Shown in pieces: positions 17,805-26,094 of a stretch of DNA of 64,000 bases; position 1 is the first letter of the stretch, and each line of letters opens with the position of its first letter. A model generated the notes under the pieces. It was not told the DNA's origin. It made no database searches and worked only from the letters and a program-made list of their open reading frames with translations. The DNA is taken from NCBI GenBank assembly GCA_030528525.1, contig JAUMYT010000006.1, positions 1 to 64,000 of the forward strand. Direction: 5' to 3'. A program made the translations under genes and the position numbers. This stretch comes from Pasteurellaceae bacterium (GTDB lineage Bacteria > Pseudomonadota > Gammaproteobacteria > Enterobacterales > Pasteurellaceae).

Positions 17805-18803
17805 ATGAATAAACACAAACGCCCAACCCTACAAGATATCGCCACTCATCTCGGCATTACTAAAATGACGGTGAGCCGTTATTTGCGTAATCCTGATTCA
17901 GTTGCTAAAGAAACGCAGCAACGTATTGCACAAGCCATTGAGCTTTTTGGCTATATTCCGAATAAAGCCCCGAATATTTTATCCAATGCGAAAAGTCGTG
18001 CGATTGGTGTGTTAGTGCCGTCTTTAACCAATCAGGTGTTTGCTGATGTGATTAAGGGGATTGAGCAGATTACCGATCAGGCAGGCTATCAGACGATGTT
18101 GGCTCACTATGGTTATAGTCTGCAAAAAGAAGAGCAGCGGATTGAGTCGTTACTCTCTTATCATATTGATGGGTTGATTTTGTCGGAAAATCATCACTCG
18201 GAACGTACGTTAAAAATGCTTCAAGTTGCCAATATTCCAGTGATTGAAATGATGGATAGCAGTCAGTTAGGCACGCAACAAGCGGTAGGATTTGACAATA
18301 TTTCTGCCGCTCAAGCGATGGTTGAAACAATGATTGCAAGGGGCAAGCAACATATTGTCTATTTTTGTGCCAGAATGGATAAACGCACCAAGCTCAAAAT
18401 GCAAGGCTATGAGCAGGCAATGCAAAAATACGGTTTTACATCGCATAGTTTAGTGACCGAAGAACCGTCTTCATTTACTTTAGGTTCGCAACAACTTCGC
18501 CAAGCGTTAGAGCAATTTCCTGAGCTGGACGGTATTTTCTGCACCAATGATGATTTGGCGATTGGGGCGTTGTTTGAGTGTCAGCGGTTGGGGATCAAAG
18601 TGCCTGAACAAATTGCAATTGCGGGCTTCCACGGACACGATGTTGGGCAATCCCTCACCCCACAGCTTGCCACGGTAATTACGCCCCGTTTGCAGATTGG
18701 GCGAGTAGCTGCCCAAGAGTTGTTACAACGAATTAGCGGTGTGCCGCAGCAATCTAGCATTATCGATCTAGGCTACCAAATCCATTTAGGCGAGAGTATT
18801 TAA
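17805..18803 (+). CDS. gntR: LacI-family gluconate repressor GntR
   Basis: Repressor of gluconate uptake genes, released by gluconate. From the Met at 17805 the protein has 332 aa, matching E. coli GntR (331). The frame is open to 17751, but those 18 codons have no family counterpart. The N-terminal LacI helix-turn-helix reads PTLQDIATHLGITKMTVSRYLRNP (residues about 7-30 in two parts), followed by the hinge helix and a periplasmic-binding-protein-like domain with GIFCTNDDLAIGAL near 237. It converges with gntK and overlaps it by 18 bases. Two identical GntR-type operators lie between gntK and the permease. Confidence 0.9.
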   Translation: MNKHKRPTLQDIATHLGITKMTVSRYLRNPDSVAKETQQRIAQAIELFGYIPNKAPNILSNAKSRAIGVLVPSLTNQVFADVIKGIEQITDQAGYQTMLAHYGYSLQKEEQRIESLLSYHIDGLILSENHHSERTLKMLQVANIPVIEMMDSSQLGTQQAVGFDNISAAQAMVETMIARGKQHIVYFCARMDKRTKLKMQGYEQAMQKYGFTSHSLVTEEPSSFTLGSQQLRQALEQFPELDGIFCTNDDLAIGALFECQRLGIKVPEQIAIAGFHGHDVGQSLTPQLATVITPRLQIGRVAAQELLQRISGVPQQSSIIDLGYQIHLGESI

Positions 18804-19313
18804 TTCCGCTTTAATCGCTTTAACACAAAGCGAAACCACCTCTTCAAAGCAATGGTCGATGTCAATAAAAGTCACATCATTTTCTTCTGCTGTTGGTATT
18901 TCCAAGGTGTCAAATTGGCTTTTTAGCATTTCGGCTTTCATAAAATGCCCCTTGCGGGCTTTCATTCGTTCCAATACCAATTCAAAGGAACCATTTAGGA
19001 ACAAGAAATGGATATTTTGATTGCCTCGGCGAATTTGATCTCGATATTTTTTCTTTAATGCAGAGCAAACAATGATCCCCGTTTCGCTTTTGCTCTCCAA
19101 GCTAAAGGCCGCATCATTGATCCGTTCTAACCAAGGGGTGCGATCTTGATCATTAAGTGGAAAACCCGATGCCATTTTCACAATGTTCGCTCTAGGGTGT
19201 AAATCATCGCCATCAATCAGTTTTAGCCCTAATTGTTGAGCAACGGCTGTGCCGACAGAGGTTTTCCCTGTACTAGACACGCCCATTAAAATAAACGCTT
19301 TTCCTTTTGACAT
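18786..19313 (-). CDS. gntK: Gluconokinase
   Basis: Phosphorylates gluconate to 6-phosphogluconate, feeding the product directly into the Gnd step encoded at the start of the window. From 19313 (MSKGKAFILMGVSSTGKTS) the protein has 175 aa, the same as E. coli GntK. The open frame extends 40 codons upstream, but that part is low complexity and spans an operator. GGGGGA lies just before the chosen ATG. The P-loop GVSSTGKTS is at about residues 10-18 and the family motif DGDDLHP near 33-39. It is divergent from the permease gene, with which it shares the regulatory region. Confidence 0.93.
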   Translation of the reverse strand: MSKGKAFILMGVSSTGKTSVGTAVAQQLGLKLIDGDDLHPRANIVKMASGFPLNDQDRTPWLERINDAAFSLESKSETGIIVCSALKKKYRDQIRRGNQNIHFLFLNGSFELVLERMKARKGHFMKAEMLKSQFDTLEIPTAEENDVTFIDIDHCFEEVVSLCVKAIKAELNTLA

Positions 19314-19324
19314 ATTCCCCCACG

Positions 19325-19339
19325 AGTTACCGATAACAA
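19325..19339. promoter_or_regulatory. GntR-type operator O1 (gntK side)
   Basis: AGTTACCGATAACAA contains the dyad TTACCGATAA. The same word occurs 140 bp away at 19465-19479. It sits just upstream of the gntK start. Confidence 0.7.
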
Positions 19340-19464
19340 TCTTTAGGCAGATAATGTAGCACTTTTTCTCTTGGTTTACGTTGATTTTCTGCAAAAATTT
19401 GAAGAAGTTCACAAAATGAAAATAAAAAACCACAAATTATTTACATCTTACCGATTTATCGTTA

Positions 19465-19479
19465 AGTTACCGATAACAT
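19465..19479. promoter_or_regulatory. GntR-type operator O2 (permease side)
   Basis: AGTTACCGATAACAT repeats O1 almost exactly and lies 28 bp before the permease ATG. A weaker related word (TTACCGATTTATCG, 19449-19462) is immediately upstream. Two spaced operators would allow looping. Confidence 0.7.
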
Positions 19480-19506
19480 TTTATGTAAGCACATAGGAGA
19501 TAAGCT

Positions 19507-20856
19507 ATGCAAATTTTAATAATGGTGGTGGCGATTATTCTGCTACTGGTAATGATTATGAAATTTCGGGTTCACGCATTTGTGGCGTTGATTACCGTGA
19601 GTCTATTAACGGCATTAGCATCAGGCATTGCGGTGGATAAAATTCTGCCGACAATGCTTAGCGGATTTGGCGGTACATTGGCATCGGTGGCGTTATTGGT
19701 TGGTTTGGGAGCAATGATTGGGCGTTTGCTTGAAATTACAGGCGGAGCTAAAGTGTTAGCTGACACGCTCATCAACAAATTTGGTGCAGAAAAAGCCCCG
19801 TTTGCCCTTGGCGTGGCTTCTCTGTTATTTGGTTTCCCGATTTTCTTTGATGCTGGCTTGGTAGTAATGCTACCGATTATCTTCAGTGTCGCAAAACAGT
19901 TTGGCGGCTCCGTGTTGCGTTATGCCTTGCCGTCAGCAGGGGCGTTTGCGGTAATGCACGCCTTCTTGCCTCCACACCCAGGTCCAGTTGCTTCAGGTGA
20001 TTTGCTTGGCGTGAATATGGGTTTGCTGGTGATTGTGGGGTTAGCCTGTGCGATTCCGACTTGGTATATCGGCACTTATCTTTTTAGCAAATGGATCAGC
20101 GGTAAAATTCACGTTGATTTGCCAAAGGCGTTCTTAAATGCGTTGTCAGTCAATGAAGTTGCAGTACAAAATCCGCCAAGTTTTGGCAAAGTGATTACCG
20201 TATTACTGCTCCCTATCGTCTTAATTTTATTTGACACAGGATTGAACACGCTAAGCGTTGCCAAAGTGGTTGATGGCTCTGAACTTTGGGTACAAAGTTT
20301 ACGCTTAATTGGCAAAACACCGATTGCCTTGTTGATTACCTTGGTAGTCGCTATTTTATTGTTGCGTGATAACCGTAGCTACGCACAAATTGAGAGCATT
20401 TGTAACAACGCATTAGCCCCGATCTGTTCTATCGTCTTAGTAACAGGGGCGGGTGGAATGTTTGGTGGCGTGTTAAGAGCCAGTGGCATTGGCGATGTCT
20501 TGTCTGGTTTATTAGCCGATACAGGAATGCCGATTATTGTTGCGGCTTTCATTATCGCCACGATCTTCCGTGTGGCACAAGGTTCTGCAACAGTCGCATT
20601 GACTACAACGGCAGCACTGATTGCTCCGTTAGTTGCCAATAACCCTGAACTTAGTCAATTCGATCTCTGCTTTATCGTGATTGCGATTGCATCAGGGGCA
20701 ACCGTATTATCTCACGTGAATGATTCAGGTTTCTGGCTCGTCAGCCGTTTCTTAGAAATGGACGAAAAAACGACCCTAAAAACCTGGACAGCCTTAGAAA
20801 CGTCCATTGGCGTAGTGGGCTTTGTGATTGCGTTGATTGGTAGTATTTTATTGTAA
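19507..20856 (+). CDS. Gluconate:H+ symporter, GntP family
   Basis: Inner-membrane transporter for gluconate, 449 aa, with about 12 hydrophobic segments. Family features include GFGGTLASVALLVGLGAMIG near 54-73, the FPIFFDAGLVVMLPI stretch near 115-130 and the APHPGPVA-like LPPHPGPVA near 155-163. Among E. coli paralogues (GntT, GntP, GntU, IdnT) I cannot choose, so no symbol is given. It is divergent from gntK, with GntR operators between, and ends at a paired-uptake-sequence terminator. Together with gntK and gntR it forms a complete gluconate entry route. Confidence 0.92.
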   Translation: MQILIMVVAIILLLVMIMKFRVHAFVALITVSLLTALASGIAVDKILPTMLSGFGGTLASVALLVGLGAMIGRLLEITGGAKVLADTLINKFGAEKAPFALGVASLLFGFPIFFDAGLVVMLPIIFSVAKQFGGSVLRYALPSAGAFAVMHAFLPPHPGPVASGDLLGVNMGLLVIVGLACAIPTWYIGTYLFSKWISGKIHVDLPKAFLNALSVNEVAVQNPPSFGKVITVLLLPIVLILFDTGLNTLSVAKVVDGSELWVQSLRLIGKTPIALLITLVVAILLLRDNRSYAQIESICNNALAPICSIVLVTGAGGMFGGVLRASGIGDVLSGLLADTGMPIIVAAFIIATIFRVAQGSATVALTTTAALIAPLVANNPELSQFDLCFIVIAIASGATVLSHVNDSGFWLVSRFLEMDEKTTLKTWTALETSIGVVGFVIALIGSILL

Positions 20857-20905
20857 GCTTATATTCAAAATTCTGCCTAATTGCACAAAACTTTGATAAA
20901 AATCT

Positions 20906-20929
20906 ACCGCTTGTCGCAAGGCAAGCGGT
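20906..20929 (+). terminator. Terminator built from paired uptake sequences (right copy)
   Basis: ACCGCTTG (20906-20913) pairs with CAAGCGGT (20922-20929) around the same 8-base loop as the left copy at 17711, followed by ATAATTTT. It ends the permease transcript. Confidence 0.8.
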
Positions 20930-20972
20930 ATAATTTTGCCTTAAATTTACCAATTTCTCTAAAAGGATTTTT

Positions 20973-22076
20973 ATGTACCAAGATTTTTCCGCCGAACTTG
21001 ACTGGGCGGCTCTTAATATGCCACGCACACGTGCGGCGGTGGAAGCATTACCTGATCTTTCTCACGTGCGTTTAGCCTGCAATATGCACCTTGATTTGAA
21101 AATGGCTCCGCTTGTGAAAGGCTTGCTCGACAAAGGGGCGAAGGTGTTTTTGACCACTTGTAACCCAACCACGGTGCAAGATGATGTTGTGGCGTATTTG
21201 ATGAATCACGGAGCGGAAGCCAAAGCGTGGCGGAATATGAGCCATACCGAGTGGAATGAGAGTTTCCAAGCGGCAATGGATTGGAATCCAACCCATTTAT
21301 GTGAAATGGGATCGGATTTAACGGCGTTAATTCATAGCCAGAATTTGCAAACGAATGTCAAAGCAGGGCTTGAAGCCACAGGATCGGGTATCAATCGGTT
21401 GAATGGCTTAACCCCAAATTATCCGATTTTCAACTGGGACGATTTGCCTGTAAAAGAAGGTTTGCACAATCGCCATATGGTTGGCTTAACTGCTTGGCAT
21501 ACTTTCTTTGAAACGACCCATTTGACCTTGCACGAAAAAACGGTAGTGGTGATTGGTTATGGTTTGGTGGGGCAAGGCGTGGCACATTCTGCCAAAGCCT
21601 ACGGTGGCAAAGTGATTGTGGCAGAAATCGACAAAGCTCGAGCCTTGCAAGCAGAATACGATGGCTGGCAAGTGATGCCGTTATCGCAAGCGGTCAGATC
21701 TGCCGATGTCATTGCAACCGCAACGGGGGCGAAAAATGTGCTGTCTGCCGAGTTGTTAGCCCAAGCGAAATCGGGCGTATTTGTGTTAAATGTGGGACAC
21801 GTTGCGGAAGAAATTGACGTGGCATTTCTGAAATCGCACCCAATGCGTGAGCCAATGCCCTATATCAACGCTTATGATCTGAATGGCAAAACGATTTATC
21901 TGTTAGCCGACGGCTCAATGTTCAATTTGACCGCAGGCTACGGTGATAGCTTAAATGCGTTTGATGTGACTCTTGCTGTAATGGCAAGCGGTATCGGACA
22001 TATTGTGGGCGAAGGCGAGCAAGCTGAAAAAGGTGTGTATCTTTTGCCACAGAATGTTTGGCAAGCCGTATTGTAG
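20973..22076 (+). CDS. Degenerate S-adenosylhomocysteine hydrolase-like protein
   Basis: This 367-aa protein clearly follows the SAH hydrolase (AdoHcyase) fold: NMHLDLKMAPLV (38-49), TCNPTTVQDDV (62-72), the NAD-binding VIGYGLVGQG (193-202), NVGHVAEEID (273-282) and LADGSMFNL (311-319). Several active-site positions differ from true SAHH. The DDGGDLT stretch is EMGSDLT (111-117). The SEETTTG glutamate is Ala135 in EATGSG. The catalytic SKFDN segment is EGLHN (162-166), losing Lys and Asp. The GHP histidine is replaced in GYGDS. The C-terminal lid with KPxxYRY is missing. It may bind NAD and a nucleoside-like ligand without SAHH activity. Pasteurellaceae normally recycle SAH by Pfs/LuxS, so the role is open. 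It is the gene before pflA. Confidence 0.8.
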   Translation: MYQDFSAELDWAALNMPRTRAAVEALPDLSHVRLACNMHLDLKMAPLVKGLLDKGAKVFLTTCNPTTVQDDVVAYLMNHGAEAKAWRNMSHTEWNESFQAAMDWNPTHLCEMGSDLTALIHSQNLQTNVKAGLEATGSGINRLNGLTPNYPIFNWDDLPVKEGLHNRHMVGLTAWHTFFETTHLTLHEKTVVVIGYGLVGQGVAHSAKAYGGKVIVAEIDKARALQAEYDGWQVMPLSQAVRSADVIATATGAKNVLSAELLAQAKSGVFVLNVGHVAEEIDVAFLKSHPMREPMPYINAYDLNGKTIYLLADGSMFNLTAGYGDSLNAFDVTLAVMASGIGHIVGEGEQAEKGVYLLPQNVWQAVL

Positions 22077-22085
22077 CCTTGGATA

Positions 22086-22120
22086 ACAAGGGGGTGAGAA
22101 TGTTGGAGATTTTACAAAAT
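22086..22120. repeat. G-tract uptake-like motif before pflA
   Basis: ACAAGGGGGTGAGAATG leads to GAGATTTTACAAAAT. It matches the dispersed ACAAGGGGGTGAGA...TTTTGCAAAA element and lies in the 57-bp spacer before pflA. Confidence 0.45.
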
Positions 22121-22133
22121 AAGTGGGGTGATT

Positions 22134-22874
22134 ATGTCAATCGTTGCTCGTTATCATTCGTATGAATCCTGTGGCACCGTTGATGGCCCAGGGATTCGCT
22201 TTATTCTGTTTCTGCAAGGCTGTTTGATGCGTTGCAAGTATTGCCATAACCGCGATACTTGGGATCTGGACGGTGGCAAAGAAATTACCGTTGAAGAATT
22301 GATGAAAGAAGTAGTCACTTACAAACACTTTATGCGAGCAACCGGCGGTGGCGTAACCGCTTCGGGTGGCGAAGCGGTGTTGCAGGCGGAGTTCGTCAAA
22401 GAGTGGTTCAAAGCGTGTAAAGCAGAAGGGATCCACACTTGTTTGGATACTAACGGCTTTGTGCGGCATTACGATCAAACCATTGATGAGTTGATCGACA
22501 ACACGGATATTGTGTTGCTCGATTTGAAGCAGCTCAACGATAACATTCACCAAAATCTCATCGGCGTGCCGAATAAACGCACCTTAGAATTTGCTCAATA
22601 TTTGGCGAAACGCAATCAGCCAACCTGGATCCGCTATGTGGTGGTGCCAGGCTACACGGACGATGATGATTCCGTTCATCGTTTGGGACAGTTCATTAAA
22701 GATATGAAAAATATCGAAAAAGTGGAGCTGTTGCCATACCACCGTTTAGGGGCACATAAGTGGGAAACGCTTGGCTATAAATATGAACTGGAACACGTTC
22801 AGCCACCCAGCACAGATTCTTTAGAGCATATCAAAGGTATTTTAGAGAGCTATGGGCAAGTGGTGAGATATTGA
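22134..22874 (+). CDS. pflA: Pyruvate formate-lyase 1-activating enzyme
   Basis: Radical-SAM activase that installs the glycyl radical on PflB using SAM and a [4Fe-4S] cluster. The cluster motif CX3CX2C is CLMRCKYC, at residues 30-37 from the chosen start. The 246 aa equal the E. coli enzyme when translation begins at 22134 (MSIVARYHS); the Met two codons upstream is an alternative. In most relatives pflA follows pflB directly. Here about 7.1 kb lies between them, holding the accessory island, the gnt genes and the SAHH-like gene. A promoter of its own is therefore needed or read-through from the SAHH-like gene. Confidence 0.96.
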   Translation: MSIVARYHSYESCGTVDGPGIRFILFLQGCLMRCKYCHNRDTWDLDGGKEITVEELMKEVVTYKHFMRATGGGVTASGGEAVLQAEFVKEWFKACKAEGIHTCLDTNGFVRHYDQTIDELIDNTDIVLLDLKQLNDNIHQNLIGVPNKRTLEFAQYLAKRNQPTWIRYVVVPGYTDDDDSVHRLGQFIKDMKNIEKVELLPYHRLGAHKWETLGYKYELEHVQPPSTDSLEHIKGILESYGQVVRY

Positions 22875-23035
22875 TCGAGTGAATGAAATATCATGCTTAC
22901 TTATTCTAACTCGCTTTATTGGCCATTACAGATTATTTTGTGATCAACTTCAAAATTCTCAGATTTTATTACCAATGGTGTAATCAAAAAATGCTATCAT
23001 CACGTTGATGATCGATAACTAATAAGGAGTTTTCT

Positions 23036-23251
23036 ATGTTCCCAGAATTTCGTGATTTAATCAGCAAACTTAAAACGGAAGATGCACATTTCGCTCGCTT
23101 ATTTGATAAGCATAATGAATTAGATCAACGTATCAAAAATATGGAAGCCAATATTGAATTAGCAACCCCAACGGAAGTGGAAGTACTGAAAAAAGAGAAA
23201 TTGCACTTAAAAGATGAACTCTATTCAATCTTGAAAAAAGCCAGTGTATAA
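23036..23251 (+). CDS. ydcH: YdcH-family (DUF465) small coiled-coil protein
   Basis: A 71-aa helical-hairpin protein of the DUF465/YdcH family, function unknown. The family signature is visible: LISKLKTEDAHFARLFDKHNELDQRI (about 8-33 in two parts), then the ELATPTEVEVLKKEKLHLKDEL segment, giving two long antiparallel helices. The ATG follows AAGGAG at good spacing. The gene is probably monocistronic. Confidence 0.87.
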   Translation: MFPEFRDLISKLKTEDAHFARLFDKHNELDQRIKNMEANIELATPTEVEVLKKEKLHLKDELYSILKKASV

Positions 23252-23279
23252 GCTAAGAAATAAAACCTTGCGAAAATTC

Positions 23280-23595
23280 ATCAACTCCAAAAAGTGAGAC
23301 TGATGCCACTCAAGGGCTGATCCCTATCCCACAGGGATCAGTCCTTGTAATTTCTTGGGATATGCTCATTATTGTACTCACGTATATATTTCGCCTTAGC
23401 TCGGCAAAACACTCAAACGACTTAGCTTTTAGTCATCCAAATTCCCATTGAGCCATTATTCAAGGCATTTCTTTTTGTCGACTTCACTCTAATGTAAGCA
23501 GTATTTTCGCTATTTGCGTTTTTCCACCTAAGGTTTGCATTTTTGTGGTTAATCCGCCTACATTTTCTCAATTCTAAAGAATACGACGATAGATA
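23280..23595 (-). pseudogene. Remnant of an IS3-type transposase
   Basis: Translated on the minus strand in shifting frames, the stretch shows IS3 OrfB landmarks in the right order: YRRI and ELRK followed by INHK (23592-23541), later SRQK and a LKAKSF segment, then YIREYNNEHI (about 23385-23355) and the GLxPVG-like tail at the hairpin 23312-23346. Stops and frameshifts interrupt all of it. No terminal repeats or target duplication could be defined. It fills most of the 636-bp gap between ydcH and rpsT. Confidence 0.6.
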
Positions 23596-23806
23596 ATTTC
23601 CTGCATTATCGTGATAAATTTAGGTAATTTTCTGTGAGCTCGCTACTCATCATTGATACAGCTACGATTATATTGTGGAAACCCAATCACCAAATATGAT
23701 GTGTTTTAGCTGAAAATCCTGACAAGTCAATGACCGATTTTTCTATTTTTAAGATAAAACTTGATTAGCGATTGTTTAAAATATGGCTTGCATTTAGTTA
23801 TAAAAA

Positions 23807-23855
23807 ATCTGCACCTTAATTTGTTGGTTTGTTGTCCAACTTTTAGGGTGCAGAT
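23807..23855 (-). terminator. Terminator of rpsT
   Basis: On the minus strand ATCTGCACC pairs with GGTGCAGAT, with a second paired block GTTGG/CCAAC nearer the loop, followed by TTTTTTAT. It starts 33 bases after the rpsT stop. The inner TGTCCAACTTTTAGGG also resembles an IS3-family terminal repeat, so the hairpin may derive from IS debris. Confidence 0.7.
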
Positions 23856-23887
23856 ATAAGGAGGTCAAAAAATCAGTAAAAATAAAA

Positions 23888-24157
23888 TTATGCTAATTTT
23901 TTGATTTGAGCAACTAATTTAGATTTGTGGTTAGCTGCTTTGTTTGCGTGGATTAAGCCTTTAGATGCCATACGATCCACGACTTTTTGCATTTCAACGA
24001 AAGCTGCTTCAGAAGCGGCTTTATCGCCAGTTGCGATCGCTGCGTAAACTTTTTTGATGAAAGTACGCATCATTGAGCGTTGGCTTGCGTTGTGTTGGCG
24101 GCGTTTTTCAGATTGAACCGCACGTTTTTTTGCTGACTTGATATTAGCCAAGGTCAA
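23888..24157 (-). CDS. rpsT: 30S ribosomal protein S20
   Basis: Primary 16S rRNA-binding protein of the small subunit. The 89 aa are the usual length, with the typical N-terminal [20 protein letters not shown] and the conserved [10 protein letters not shown] and [16 protein letters not shown] segments. It is transcribed divergently from murJ, as in other Pasteurellaceae. Confidence 0.98.
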   Translation of the reverse strand: MTLANIKSAKKRAVQSEKRRQHNASQRSMMRTFIKKVYAAIATGDKAASEAAFVEMQKVVDRMASKGLIHANKAANHKSKLVAQIKKLA

Positions 24158-24459
24158 ACTCCTAAAAATATCTGTGTAAAAATAAAAAACATAAAAGCGA
24201 ACTTTTATGTGCTATCGATAGTTTAAAAATTCATTTTCAACGAGACACGGGCTTGAAAATAACATCGTTTCACGCAAAAAAGTTGATGTGTGAAAGATAG
24301 GGGCGGATTTTAGCAGTTTTTTTCAGATTTTCCTACCACAAACTGCTAAAATTCTGATCAAATTTTGTAGGGTAGAGTGGGCTTCAGCCCACCACAACGA
24401 TTTAAAATGTGTTTGATGGACTAAAGCCCATCCTGCCATTTATTAAGAGATAGCTATTT
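24158..24459. other. rpsT/murJ divergent region
   Basis: This 302-bp gap holds the rpsT 5' side (AT-rich, no gene), a run of Ts, and the palindromic repeat at 24367-24437. No other gene is supported. Confidence 0.6.
24367..24437. repeat. Dispersed double palindrome, copy 1
   Basis: GTAGGGTAGAGTGGGCTTCAGC and its partner end TAAAGCCCATCCTGCC form an imperfect inverted repeat. The left arm is itself palindromic (GTGGGCTTCAGCCCAC, 24377-24392). It is a diverged relative of the copies at 35869 and 51279. Confidence 0.65.
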
Positions 24460-26040
24460 ATGAGCAAAAAATTATTGAAATCGGGCATTGTCGTCAGCTC
24501 AATGACCTTGATTTCTCGGATTCTAGGCTTAGTGCGTGATGTGGTGGTGGCGAATTTGCTTGGCACGGGGTTGGCGGCAGACGTGTTTTTATTTGCCAAC
24601 CGCATTCCCAATTTTTTACGCCGACTGTTTGCGGAAGGAGCATTTTCCAAGGCATTTGTGCCAGTGCTTGCTGAATATAACGCCGATAACGACATCAATA
24701 AAACCCGTGAATTTATTGCCAAAGTGTCAGGCACATTGGGCGGTTTGGTGACGATTGTCACCCTCGTAGGAATGATCGCTTCGCCTGTAATTGCCGCCCT
24801 GTTTGGCACAGGCTGGTTTATCGACTGGCTACAAGGAGGGGAGAACAGCGAGAAATTTGTAAAAGCGTCGTTGCTACTCAAAATCACCTTTCCGTATTTA
24901 TGGTTTATTACCTTTGTCGCTTTGGCGGGTGCAGTACTCAACACCATTGGCAAATTCGGCGTGATGGCGTTTTCGCCCGTGCTGTTGAACGTAGCAATCA
25001 TTGCGGTGGCAATTGTCGGCTCGCCTTATTTCAGCTCGCCTGATATTGCTTTAGCGGTCGGGGTTTTTCTTGGTGGCTTATTGCAATTTTTATTCCAAAT
25101 TCCTTTCCTGAGAAAAGAAGGTTTGCTGGTCAAGCCCAAATGGGCGTGGAACGATGAAGGGGTGAAAAAAGTCCGCACCTTGATGATTCCCGCCTTATTT
25201 GGCGTGTCAGTCACCCAATTGAATTTACTGCTCAACCAAGTGATTGCCAGTTTCTTGATCACAGGCTCGATCAGCTGGCTTTACTACGCCGACCGTTTAA
25301 TTGAATTTCCCCTTGGGCTGTTTGGCATTGCGATTTCTACGGTGATTTTACCGAACTTATCTCGGATTGCGAAACAGAAAGATTTGGAACCAGCCCAACG
25401 AGCCAAAGCCTTTTCTCAAACAATGGATTGGGGCGTAAGAATGGTGTTGTTGCTTGGCATTCCTGCGATGGTGGGCATTGCGATTCTCGCCGAACCGCTG
25501 ATTATGATGATGTTTATGCACGGCAAATTTCAGCTGGCGGACGTAGTGGCATCGGGTAAAGCGTTGTTTGTGATGTGTTTTGGTTTGATTAGCTATATGT
25601 TGATTAACGTGCTGGCGAACGGTTTCTACGCCCACCAAAACACCAAAACGCCTGTGCGAATCGGCATTATTGCGGCAATCAGCAACATCTGCTTTGGGCT
25701 GCTCGCCATTCCGTTTGGCTATGTGGGTTTGGCAATGGCTTCTGCCTTGTCGGCGTTTGTGAATGCCAGCCTGCTCTATCGTGGCTTGGCACAAACGCAG
25801 GTGTATAAAATCAGCCGTAACACCTTAATGTTTACCTTGAAATTACTGATTGCCGCCTGTGTGATGGGAGGGATCGTTTCCTATTTCTCGCCTGAATTGC
25901 ATGGTTGGACAACATTAAGCATTTGGAGTAAAGCCCACTGGTTGGCATGGTTGATTAGCCTTGCAGCGGTGAGTTATTTTGGGGTATTGGCAGTGCTTGG
26001 TATCCGCAAGAGGGATTTTAGTGCGTCCTCAATGGTATAA
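24460..26040 (+). CDS. murJ: Lipid II flippase MurJ
   Basis: Inner-membrane MOP-superfamily flippase that moves lipid II to the periplasmic face for peptidoglycan synthesis. The 526 aa contain about 14 membrane segments. The N-terminus has the hallmark SMTLISRILGLVRDVVVANLLG (in two parts, residues 15-36). RIPNFLRRLFAEGAFSKAFVPV near 48-69 carries the essential arginines and the PN/EGA motif. It is followed after 54 bases by epmA. Downstream codon use is ordinary for the genome. Confidence 0.96.
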   Translation: MSKKLLKSGIVVSSMTLISRILGLVRDVVVANLLGTGLAADVFLFANRIPNFLRRLFAEGAFSKAFVPVLAEYNADNDINKTREFIAKVSGTLGGLVTIVTLVGMIASPVIAALFGTGWFIDWLQGGENSEKFVKASLLLKITFPYLWFITFVALAGAVLNTIGKFGVMAFSPVLLNVAIIAVAIVGSPYFSSPDIALAVGVFLGGLLQFLFQIPFLRKEGLLVKPKWAWNDEGVKKVRTLMIPALFGVSVTQLNLLLNQVIASFLITGSISWLYYADRLIEFPLGLFGIAISTVILPNLSRIAKQKDLEPAQRAKAFSQTMDWGVRMVLLLGIPAMVGIAILAEPLIMMMFMHGKFQLADVVASGKALFVMCFGLISYMLINVLANGFYAHQNTKTPVRIGIIAAISNICFGLLAIPFGYVGLAMASALSAFVNASLLYRGLAQTQVYKISRNTLMFTLKLLIAACVMGGIVSYFSPELHGWTTLSIWSKAHWLAWLISLAAVSYFGVLAVLGIRKRDFSASSMV

Positions 26041-26094
26041 AAATACCGCGACTCTCTGCTATAATGTCGCATTTTTGTTACAACTCTCTTATTT

